From Chara braunii (Eukaryota > Streptophyta > Charophyceae > Charales > Characeae): 55,344 nucleotides of DNA. The notes below the pieces were generated by a model. The model was given only the letters and a program-made list of their open reading frames with translations. It did no database searches and had not been told where the DNA came from. A program made the translations under genes and the position numbers. This document shows positions 9,861 to 18,246 of this stretch, one piece after another. The stretch's first letter is position 1. Every line of letters starts with the position of its first letter. Location: the NCBI GenBank assembly GCA_003427395.1, contig BFEA01000218.1:1364386-1419729 (forward strand), in the 5' to 3' direction.

Positions 9861-11130
9861 TATCGTTGAGACAATGCCTTTGGCCTGGCATGAAATTCTG
9901 CGACGGGGCCCGACCTTGAGAGAAAGGGATTGGGTGATGATCAAAGGAAAGTCTGAACAGGTGGGCCGGGTTCATCAGATAGACCCACGTATGGCCTTGA
10001 TAGAGCACTATGGTATTTCCCGCACTGACAGACTGCAGGGAAGCTCAGCCCCCTTCGAGTGGGTAGATCGGGATGTATTATACCGAGTCAGGGTCCTAGA
10101 GGAAAAAGGGGAATACATGGTCTTCCAGCCCCAAATTGGCATCCATGAGCTAGCCCTAGACCCGCTGGAATGGAAGTGGAAAACCCCCCAAAGACAAACA
10201 GGGCCGCCCTCACGACATGTCACGTTGCATAGCCTGACAGTGAAATCCGCATACCGGATGCTGAGATCTAAGCGCCACCTGAGAGATGTGATTATTGACC
10301 GATGGGCCAAGCACCCCAACGTGGACCGCCACTTGCTCACGCCCATCCGGTGGTGTCAAGAGCGAAAGTCTAAACTGGCTAAGATCACCTCATTACAATG
10401 GCAAATAGTGCACCGTTGTCTGCCGACAAATGACTGGCTGACGGATCGCACCAACCTGGAGCAAAAAGGGCTGATACCACCATGGTGTCTGCGCTGTATC
10501 CAACATTTTCCGCCTGGTAAGAGGGCTGAAACAATTGAGCACATCTTCATGCAGTGCCCGATTGCATGCTTCACATGGAGATGGTGGGACCGGATATGGA
10601 GGGAAATGGGGCTGAAGAACCCTTGGTCTTGGTCTTGGCAGGCAATCCTTTCTGTTTTTTGGCCAGCACAGGAGGCGACGTCCTTTGAAGACGATATGTA
10701 CAGACGCGGGAGACGAGCGGTACTGTGGGCATTATGGTAGCAGCGGTGTCTCCTGGCCATGGAAAAGGTATGTGTGGAGAGTGCAAAGATTACTGAGCAG
10801 ATCAAGCAGCAAATCGAGTTAGAGCTGACGCGTAGATGGCGTTCGGTAAAAGTCCAATTGGATTTATACCAGCAAGCAAAGGATGTGAAGAAAGCAATCA
10901 CAAATTTCTGCAATGAATGGTTGGGGGGAAACAGAGGGGGGTGGATAGCAGAAGTAGAATGGAGCGGAGATAAGCCAGAGGGCGATCAGAATTTGGAAGG
11001 CGTAAGGGACTACTGTTTAGTGTTCAAGGACTGGACCAACATTGAGCCCTCCTTTCCACTTCACCCTTCCACAGACTTTTCCGGCCCTTTTCCTCCCCAT
11101 GCCCGTTCCTTGGCAAAAATTATGAGTTGA
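9861..11130 (+). pseudogene. LINE B ORF2 C-terminal fragment with zf-RVT finger
   Basis: Continuous frame encoding a connector (RVRVLEEKGEYMVFQPQ, LTVKSAYRML), then a zf-RVT finger with Cys211, Cys214, His229 and Cys234 (CX2CX14HX4C; numbered from an upstream ATG at 9856), then a tail segment. One in-frame TAG at 10738-10740 interrupts it. The homologous codon in LINE C is TGG (Trp in ALWWQRC), so this is a point nonsense mutation. The ATG at 9856 lies in the duplicated target site, so it is not the native start: the protein is a 5'-truncated piece that gained an ATG by chance. RT and endonuclease domains are absent. Confidence 0.85.
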
Positions 11131-11545
11131 AAAATAATAAAACCCCGGACCTGAGCCCCGGTGGCCCCCGGGGTAGGGCCTGGTCAGAGCAGAAGAGCAC
11201 AGGGTCCTTGCTGAGATGGAACAACAGAAGGCTACAGAAGATCGCAGAAGGAGTTGACAACTTCAACTGCGAGCAGCAGTCGGCATCTGGCGCCTGGTGC
11301 AAGGTGATGAAGGTTATCCCCCCTTTTCCCATTATCCCGGGCGGTTGTAGTGCCCAGGGCAATTAATGCTGGCAGACAATAGCCCTCTTGCTTTTCTAGT
11401 ACGCCTGCTCAGTTAATCCCCTGGTTACTCAGGGCAATCAATGCTGGCAGGCAGTAGTCCTCTCATACATTGCGGTCACGACCTCAAAAAACAGATCAGA
11501 AAAAAGGGGAGAGAGGAAATAGTTTCTCAGCAGTAGATATTTGGC

Positions 11546-11585
11546 NNNNNNNNNNNNNNNNNNNNNNNNNNNNNNNNNNNNNNNN
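11546..11585. other. Assembly gap (40 N)
   Basis: Forty unknown bases directly beside a poly-T run, probably an unresolved homopolymer or repeat edge. Confidence 0.99.
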
Positions 11586-11669
11586 TTTTTTTTTTTTTTT
11601 TTTAATGGGAACAAGGCTCCAATCTATTCGTGGGGAGAAGCACGTGCTGGGAACCGGACCCAGCATCCC
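11586..11669 (-). mobile_element. Solo LINE 3' tail (63-nt core plus poly(A)), nested in LINE B
   Basis: Read on the minus strand, a 63-nt core (11669 to 11607) begins GGGATG, has a perfect GCTGGG/CCCAGC hairpin around TCCGGTT, the palindrome AGCACGTGCT, a CTCC...GGAG hairpin, and ends GTTCCC before ATT and poly(A) (at least 18 nt). Same tail as LINEs B/C and as the copies at 16331-16393 and 28839-28901. The 5' extent beyond 11669 is unclear. Confidence 0.75.
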
Positions 11670-12268
11670 ATATGAAAGTTGACATAGAATTTGAAAGAAT
11701 TTTGAAAGTTTAGGATCCCGGGGCTAAGAAGAATTTGATGTACTGAGAAAATCACTACAGAAGCTTCAAAATAGGCAAAATTTGAGAAACAACTCAGAGA
11801 CCCCCCCATCATATCCTCTTTACCTTACTCCGGCAAGACTTAATGCAGCAGAGCCACCATCTACACTGCTGCTGTACCCTATTTCCATCCTACAAGCTAG
11901 CCCCCTCACTAGTAGGACGCTTGATATCCAACCATCTATTCATCCCACTCAACCTCTTTTCGGGAAGGAAAAAAAACACAGAACAATCTTGCCTCCATCA
12001 TCGAAGGGAAGAAACGCAGACTGATCTGGGTGAAGTTAGCGGCCAGTGGCCGGTACCCACCAAAATTTCAGCGCCAATCGCATCCACTACCAACTTCCTC
12101 CTTCCCAGTCACCTCCGTCACCTGGTACAAGGCGAAGAGGTATTCTCCTTTCTTCTCAACAACCTGCACAGTTAATCCTCTGGAGGATAGAGCAATCAAT
12201 GCTGGCATGTTTTTCTCAGTCTACTTCCCTGATATCTTCTTGATTCATTCTGTGTTCACTGTGTATAT

Positions 12269-12396
12269 GGGACGCTGGACCCATTTTCCAGTAGGTGATG
12301 CTCCCCACCAATAGATGGAGCCTCTCCCTGGTGCTAGTGGTGTCTGCTCTCATCAGCGCCACTAGTAGGGGGTGTTAGTAAAAGAAAAAAAAAAGA
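12269..12396 (+). other. LINE B structured 3' tail
   Basis: Starts GGGAC; first hairpin CTGGACCCATTTTCCAG (12275-12291); second hairpin GCTCC...GGAGC; third stem CTAGTGG...CCACTAG; then A-rich end. LINE C ends the same way (24311 down to 24170). By analogy with LINEs whose RT recognises a 3' hairpin, this is a candidate template-recognition element. Confidence 0.7.
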
Positions 12397-12470
12397 GTTT
12401 CTTTCATGGAGTTGACAAATGATCGTATTGACACGATCGCAGGGGCGGAGTGTTTCTCTTTAGGGCATCA

Positions 12471-12965
12471 GAAAAGTGAAGCTATCTAGCGGCCTAGCTC
12501 AATTGGTTAGGCACGCAAGTGGCATTCAGGAGGTTGTGGGGCTCTGCGGCGCACTTAGTGCCAACCAGCGGTGATGGTCTGCTTGATACCTCCGATCAGT
12601 AATAGCAGGGTGCTTGGCCAACACAGGTGTGAGTGTGAGTGGGTGGTGTGTGGTGTGTGGGAGAGTGTTAGCCTTAGACATGCTTTTATTCGGTTGGGGG
12701 TGGGGGACGATGAAAAGGGAGGCGCAGCTACTGGCAAAATGCTCGGTTTTTGCATTAGTCGGACCCCAACCGACGGCCCCACCCCATACTTGACCACCAT
12801 TGTAGGGGCGGGGGCCAACATGCATCCCCTCTGATGGCTGGAGGGAGACAACAAAGCTATGTTTGCAGGGGTCCCCTGTCTAAGCCTCAGGAGTAGTGGT
12901 AGGTAGGTAGTGAAGGTGAATTGAAAGAATTTGAAAGATGATGAAAGAAAAAAGAAAAGTGAAGC
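12471..12965 (+). mobile_element. tRNA-headed SINE, copy 1, with 12-bp TSD
   Basis: GAAAAGTGAAGC at 12471-12482 is repeated exactly at 12954-12965, bounding a 471-bp insert (12483-12953). The head contains an RNA polymerase III A box, TAGCTCAATTGG (12495-12506), and a degraded B box near 12532-12540 (GGTTGTGGG, the following TTCAATCC lost). The body has a GT-rich segment, GGCGCAGCTACTGGCAAAATG-like sequence and a GGTAGGTAGGTAG motif, and ends in a GAAA-rich tail. Other copies are at 34336-34806 (-) and 48243-48609 (+). Confidence 0.88.
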
Positions 12966-14087
12966 GGAGTGTTCATCCGAAGAAAAAGGCAGAAAGTACT
13001 TACCTTGAGAGACTTGCCCAAACTTGTTTTTACTTGTATGTTGAAAGTTCCAATAGGACTAACATGGCGGCAGCAGCGGTGAAAGCTTCAGTGAGTCTGG
13101 AGGCATAACTGGATACCGCAAACGAAGAGGATAAGCAGTCCTTTCAGGCCCTCTATGAGAATGCCCTGAAGAAGGAGGCGAAGTCGGAGGAAGAGGCATC
13201 AGAGGAGAAAAGGAAGGTCACTATACAAGGTCATTAGGATGTGTCCAAAATTGTTCCTTCCTTACCTGATGACCAAGTAAAGCCGCATTTGGTCGCATAA
13301 GTGCGAGCACTGATTGATGATGGACCCTCTCCCTGGCTTGGTGTTCCAGCTGTTTGATCAGATAAAAGATCTGCGGGATACCATAGTCCAGATGAAGGTG
13401 CTTACTCAGCAGCTGCGCACGGGAGAGGTGTTGGAAGAGCTATGTATCTACCCACGAATTCACTCTCTTAGTACGATTGAAGAATAGTGGAACCAGGCTC
13501 ATGGCTCGCCTTCAACTCAAAGGTCATTGTCTTCCTCTCCATTACGGGGTCGTCTTCGACAAACCAACAGGTCGTGATCTGCTGTTCTTTTTTTGGGTTG
13601 TGATTGCCTTTATCGATTCAGCTACATCGTCTTTGCCATCATCATTGTGACGGCGGATCATCGTCGATGTGACCATATTGGTCGTGGCCAAGATCCTACA
13701 AGTGATTGCGCTGATGTTATGATTGTCATCTTCTTTCCAGGGGGCACGAAGTCGTGGTTGGTTGCGCACGCGTGGTGCTCCTTTTCTCGTTCAGCCCACG
13801 ACTTTATTTCCGCGACTCGACTCTTTTTTACCTTCTTGTACCTGGCCATGATTGACCGCCAAATACCTTCTTGCGCTGGAGTCTGCTGCAGGAAGAGAGG
13901 GAAAGAGAACGACGGCGGGGAGGAAGAAAGGAGAAAGGCTAGGATTTGACGAGGAAGAAAGAAGAACAACGGGTGAGAAAAGAGGAGAACGAGGAGGGAA
14001 GATAGGCGGGGACGAGTGGAAGTATGTGTGTGAGAGAGAGGGGAGAGAAAACAAATGGGAATGGTCGATGCACCTAGCTAGGTTCTA
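12966..14087. other. No gene recognised; decayed coding-like stretch near 13063-13240
   Basis: From ATG 13063 a plus-strand frame reads as an acidic/lysine-rich, Glu-Glu-Ala-rich peptide broken by in-frame stops (TAA near 13106, TAG near 13237). It could be the remnant of a gag-like or host protein, but I recognise no domain. From 13560 to 14087 there is nothing identifiable; purine-rich sequence near 13890-14050 gives spurious Lys/Arg/Glu-rich frames. Confidence 0.3.
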
Positions 14088-14957
14088 GCGGAAGATTCAT
14101 TCTCATTTTGCACATTTGGTGAGTGGTGGAGAAAGGCCTATGGTGGGCCGCTTCTGAGACTGCTCATCGTCGTCACGGACGTTCTCCTCATGCTCCACGG
14201 TGGCCACTTTCTGACGAAAGATTCATTTGCGGCTAGAAGGAGGAAGCAACAATCAAACAGGGCGGCAAGCGCTTTCTGAACGTACTTGTTATGGGACGCT
14301 GGGCCCGGTTCCCAGTTTGGGCCCGGTTCCCAGTTTGTGCCAATTTGTGAGGATATGGTTGTATCTATGGGATGCTGGACCCGGTTTCCAGCAGGTGCTG
14401 CTCCCCACCAATAGATGGAGCTCGTTTCAAAAAAAAAAAAAAAAAGAGCCAGAGCGAGGGAATGCGAAGAACAGGTGCACGCGTGCGTGCGAGAAAAAGA
14501 GAGAGAAGGTGGGAAGGTGCATGCTGTGTATATTTACCTGGCATGGGCGCTTCCACAATCGTGAGGGCGAGTGTATCTTCTCATGTTGTAGCGGAAGATT
14601 CATTCTCAATTTGTTGATCAGGAGCAGGGACAGTAGCGTGGGAAATTGGATGCATTTTCTCATGTCCTAGCGGAGGTTTCATTTACAGTCAAGAGAAGGG
14701 GGGCGGGCTCACCTGTTGTTGTGACGGAGCTCATCACTATGCTACACATTGTAGTCACTATCGCCACGACCGGGCTGTCCATCATACACATCAGCAAGGC
14801 CCGCTCACCGTAGTGGCCAACATACTCATTATCATCATTGCACTCACCCTCGTCGTCGTCATTATTCTTAAGAATTTCGCTGCTCGCCTTTGCCATCGTG
14901 ACTGATTAGCGGGGGCAAAGTGCATGTACCTTCCTATGTTGTAGCGGAAGATTCATT
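14088..14957 (+). repeat. Three copies of GCGGAAGATTCATT repeat
   Basis: GCGGAAGATTCATT recurs at 14088-14101, 14591-14604 and 14944-14957, each followed by CTCATTTT- or CTAATTTT-like sequence and, in the first and third, by GTGGTGGA/GTAGTGGA. A fourth, diverged copy lies at about 34957-35005, beside the 3' end of LINE D. Function unknown. Confidence 0.65.
14293..14445 (+). mobile_element. Solo LINE 3' tail(s) with poly(A)
   Basis: Two hairpins of the LINE tail type in a row: CTGGGCCCGGTTCCCAG at 14299-14315 (with a partial repeat at 14318-14332) and CTGGACCCGGTTTCCAG at 14375-14391. The second is followed by the GCTCC...GGAGC hairpin and 17 A (14429-14445). The two hairpins differ at the closing base pair (G-C versus A-T) and both still pair. 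No LINE coding sequence precedes them. I found no clear TSD. Confidence 0.7.
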
Positions 14958-15676
14958 CTAATTTTTTCGCATTTAGAGAGTAGTGGAACGCGGCCCATCA
15001 TTGGGCTCGTCTCCGGGCTCACGGACATTGCGGGAATGAAAGTTGTGCCCGTTATCGCAGTGGCCGTTTGACGGGCTGAGCTGGGGATAGGTGCGAGTGC
15101 GGGCTGCAGTAGGGATTGGTCTGATGCTGCCCAGTTTTGTTCTAGGAGTCTGAGACTGCTGCTGTAGTTCCCGTTACTGACTACTACGATTGCTGTGGTT
15201 TGGGGAGTGTTGTTGCTACTTCGGGTGAACCAGACGAGGGGAAGGACTTACCTGAATTGTCCTAAGAACAGTGGTTGTTTTGTAATGCTGTTGCGGCCTT
15301 GATGGAAAGCCACAGCTGCCCTACTCAGCTGATGCAAAAACAGGATCCTACTCAGTCTGGTGAAAAGGGTGTTCTCACAACAGCCTAATGATTGTTTATT
15401 CAGCAGCGGGGCAGCAGCCTATATGGACCTGCACCTCTGAATCACAGTACCAACATCACAGTTTGGCGATCAGCATTAACTGAACCTTTGTTCTGATGCT
15501 ACTAGCATCCACGGCGATTCCACGCAGTACAACGTCTACCTCTGAATTGCTACTGCTGTGATTTGAAGGCTATTGTTGACCAACCTCGAGGCTGTCACAG
15601 TCGTCGGGGAGCATTATTGAGGAACTATTGGTTGCTGCTGATACTAGGTTTACTGTTGTTGCAGTGAGATGTGGGG
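14958..15676. other. No gene recognised
   Basis: Nothing identifiable in either strand; no long open frame. Confidence 0.4.
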
Positions 15677-15770
15677 GCCTCGCCGCACTACTCTAGACTC
15701 TCGAATTTCCAAGAGTGGGTCGTCGCTGCACTTACTCTCGATCGGGAAACTCTCGAAACCCGATCGAGAG
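15677..15770 (+). promoter_or_regulatory. Two-box LINE-5'-end-like module with 12-bp inverted repeat
   Basis: CGCCGCACTACTCTAGACTC (15681-15700) is followed by CGCTGCACTTACTC (15725-15738). The same two boxes occur in the 5' monomers of LINE E (42262-42778) and, inverted, near LINE F (53773-53874). A perfect inverted repeat CTCTCGATCGGG / CCCGATCGAGAG (15735-15746 and 15759-15770) with a 12-nt spacer overlaps the second box. No LINE reading frame follows, so this is an orphan 5' end or a separate repeat. A promoter role is inference. Confidence 0.45.
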
Positions 15771-15869
15771 CTGTCAGAAGGCACGCTATATCGCCACTCT
15801 TGAAACGTCGAGAGTCACCCGCCTGCAAAATGCAAATTCACAAGTGTCCTCGGGAGTTGCCCGCCGACG

Positions 15870-16063
15870 GGCTCTTTTTTTCGAGACTGGGCCTCCTGTC
15901 CCGGCGGCGAGACCAGCCTGGCGTTGTCCCATAGCATAGCGGTACATGTCTTCTGTCGAGTCCGTTGGCTCTTTTTTTCAAGAGTGGACCTCTTGTCCCG
16001 GCGGCCAGACCAGCCTGGCGTTGTCCCGTAGCATAGTGGTACATGTCTTCTGTTGAGTCCGAC
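15870..16063 (+). repeat. Tandem duplication of about 97 bp
   Basis: Two adjacent copies, each starting GGCTCTTTTTTTC and containing CTGTCCCGGCGGC, GACCAGCCTGGCGTTGTCCC, ATAGC/ATAGTGGTACATGTC and GAGTCCG, with a few substitutions. Frames across it encode a twice-repeated low-information peptide and are not a gene. Confidence 0.85.
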
Positions 16064-16302
16064 GACGCCCAGGGTTTCGAGAGTGCAGCAAGTGTAACAG
16101 GTTCTACAGTAAGTGCACCGAAGGCAGGTATTTCGAGAGTATCGCCTCTCTGACAACGCTAGTCGAACTCTCAGCAAGTGTAACAGGTTCCGTCAGAGAG
16201 TTCGGTGTGCGGTGAGTTGGGCGGTGATTGGGGTTAGATTGGGGTGTTGCGTCAACTGCCAACTATTCCAAGGTGTTGCTGTTGTGTCTTTCGTCCCAAG
16301 AC

Positions 16303-16393
16303 TTTTTTTCTTTTCTTTTCTTTTTTTTTTGGGACAAATGCTCCAATCTATTCGTGGGGAGCAACACGTGCTGGAAACCGGATCAAGTGTCCC
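16303..16393 (-). mobile_element. Solo LINE 3' tail (63-nt core plus poly(A))
   Basis: On the minus strand the core runs 16393 to 16331: GGGACAC at the start and TGTCCC at the end pair with each other; inside are the CCGGTTTCCAG half of hairpin 1, GCACGTGTTGCTCC and GGAGC. An A-rich tail follows (T-rich 16303-16330 on the plus strand). It is the clearest example of the outer closing stem. No upstream LINE coding sequence is present. Confidence 0.75.
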
Positions 16394-16609
16394 ATATGGA
16401 CTTTTACAAACATGTAAGGAGCCGGAACCATTGCCCAACTTTGGCTAAGAATTAACTGAGAGTATTCATGGGAATTTAGAAAACACATGAGCAACTACTA
16501 CCTTGAATCTTGAATCCACAGAAGCTTTCAGCCTATAACCAAAATGTTTAGTGCTATTCAGCCGCCTACCCTAAGCCTACCTCGAACCCCATGTCCTCTA
16601 TACTCAGTC

Positions 16610-16730
16610 TCTACCAGGCCTCACACCCCCAACTGCTAGGTAACAGAGTGGCACGACCCACTCCAGAATAATCCCCCACCTGCTGGGCTACAGGGCGAAG
16701 CGACTCACCCCGGCTCCGACCAACATCGTC
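16610..16730 (-). repeat. Two dispersed-repeat units (CTGTAACCTAGCAGG type)
   Basis: Unit a (16610-16668) and unit b (16669-16730) on the minus strand. Unit b includes CGGAGCCGGGGTGAGTCG and CCCTGTAGCCCAGCAGG, nearly the same as the plus-strand unit at 28585-28660. The paired arrangement is repeated near 23.8 kb and 28.5 kb. Confidence 0.6.
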
Positions 16731-17910
16731 TGAGTACCAGCTTGCCAACAGACACTGGAGTGCCTTCCACCAGCACCGACCAGCGTCGTTCTGGCCTCGT
16801 CCGTTCACAAACCTCTGAATTCACTAGTATCAGAAAACGTCAGACAAGCCGCCGACATCACCATAACCATGGTTCCAATGCCTCCAACTCCTACAAGTGC
16901 TAGTTGCAGTCCTTCATCAAACCCATGCATCTATCCTTCACAACCCCACTCCGGCAAGACTTACCACAGTAGAGCCAACATCCCTACTGCTGCTATGCCC
17001 TACATCCATCCTGCTAACAAGCCTTCCTCACCGCAGGACGCAATACCAAACCTTCCTATCAGACTGTCACACCAAACAATACACCACCTCCCCACTACAA
17101 CCAACATCCAACTTTATATGAATTTTAAGAAATTTTCGAAAACTCAGAGAAGTCAGATACACAACCGACCAAAAGAAAATTAGGAAACTTCACCTACATC
17201 CAAAAGGAGAACAAGAGGGAGAAAATATCCTCTCTTTTAATGCAGGTTCTGGCGTTCCCCCGGGACTCCCCAACACATAATAAGCCCACTGTGTGACCTT
17301 CGAAATTACTCCTTCCCTCAAAAAGCAAACCCCCTGTTCTTACACTGCCTCCACTAGGAGGCGCCCCCTCTCCTCTCGGCCCCAGTTTGGAACAGCCTCT
17401 AAACGGTCACTTCAACCCCCTAAACAGCATACTATTCACATTAGAGTATACCCCGCAGGGCTGAAGTTCCCCCTTCCCTTCTGCCCCACCCCCTTCCAGG
17501 CAAGGGAGCCCTCTCATCCTCACACCCTGTTGTAAGCAGCTTCACCCCCTTGCCTTCTCTCCCCAACCGCCAGAGTTGATCGGACCCAAAATCAGCCTAG
17601 CCTAGAAAAGGACAATCCCTCAATACCGCCTCCCCCCCTCCAAGGGTAACACCTCCCACTTTGTGAAACCCTCACGGGGAGGGGCGCCAAACCCTAAAGG
17701 AGAACGCCACAGACTCACAAAGCAAGACTCAAATACACCACACAAAAGTCCCAGGCAAGCTTTGAAACACAATCAACCACTTGAAGAACTAAAAAAAGCC
17801 AATCAGAATCAGAATTTTGCAGCGACAGTAATCAAGACTAGGAGATTGAGTTTTGCAGTTGTAGATTTTTTCGAATCTCACTTAGAAAATTACCCTCGTG
17901 AAAATCCAGC

Positions 17911-18246
17911 TCAGAATTTACTTCTGAATTACGAACTTCAAGATCAGTAAAGTTTGTAATAACTTTGTATCAGTTTTATCCGACGAACATCAGAACTGAG
18001 AACATTAGACCAAGGGTTTCAAATCAAGAGATACGAACTAAAATTCGACTCGGAAATTTGAGCAAAAAAATAAAAATACAAAAAATACAAAAATCAGAAT
18101 TTACTTCTGAATTGCGAACTTCAAGATCGGGAGATTTATTTTAACGAAGTTTGTATCAATTTTATCCGACGAAAATCAGAGTTAAAAAACATCAGAATCA
18201 AGGGTCTCAAATCAAGATATATGAACTAAAATTTGAATCAGAGATC
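17911..18246 (+). repeat. Direct duplication, period about 183 bp
   Basis: TCAGAATTTACTTCTGAATT starts at 17911 and again at 18094. It is followed in both by ACGAACTTCAAGATC-like sequence, TTTTATCCGACGAA, AAGGGT..CAAATCAAGA and GAACTAAAATT. The copies have diverged by substitutions and short indels. No reading frame is conserved. Confidence 0.8.

Larger units (their letters stand above)
11131..12271 (+). other. LINE B 3' untranslated region, interrupted
   Basis: Non-coding. It contains two GGGCAATCAATGCTGGCA-like phrases (about 11360 and 11432) and a third near 12190. Their reverse complement is also found in the LINE C 3' UTR near 24370. Assembly gap at 11546-11585. One copy of the CTCCGGCAAGACTTA dispersed repeat sits at 11828-11842. 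Confidence 0.6.
9861..12396 (+). mobile_element. LINE B: 5'-truncated LINE bounded by a 14-bp TSD
   Basis: GTTTCTTTCATGGA occurs at 9847-9860 and again at 12397-12410, immediately after an A-rich tail (12381-12394). This gives the exact insertion limits. The copy is truncated 5' within the connector between RT and zf-RVT, so only the C-terminal part of ORF2, the 3' UTR and the tail are present. The same family as LINE C at 24170-28455, with which it shares protein, 3' UTR phrases (GCAATCAATGCTGGCA) and terminal hairpins. The 3' UTR is interrupted by a 40-N gap (11546-11585) and a minus-strand solo tail (11586-11669 or beyond). Confidence 0.9.

Noticed and set aside
9856-10740. 294-codon open frame as an intact gene starting at ATG 9856
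   Set aside because: The ATG lies in the duplicated target site of a LINE insertion; the protein is a truncated ORF2 C-terminus ending at a nonsense codon.
12483-12560. Functional tRNA gene
   Set aside because: A and B boxes are recognisable but acceptor and anticodon stems do not fold, and the B box is damaged; it heads a repeated SINE with TSD.
13593-14088. Lys/Arg/Glu-rich frames as genes
   Set aside because: They follow purine-rich low-complexity DNA and overlap on both strands without domain similarity.
15838-16177. Minus-strand 120-codon frame as a protein with internal repeats
   Set aside because: It is the translation of a 97-bp non-coding tandem duplication, not supported by any family.
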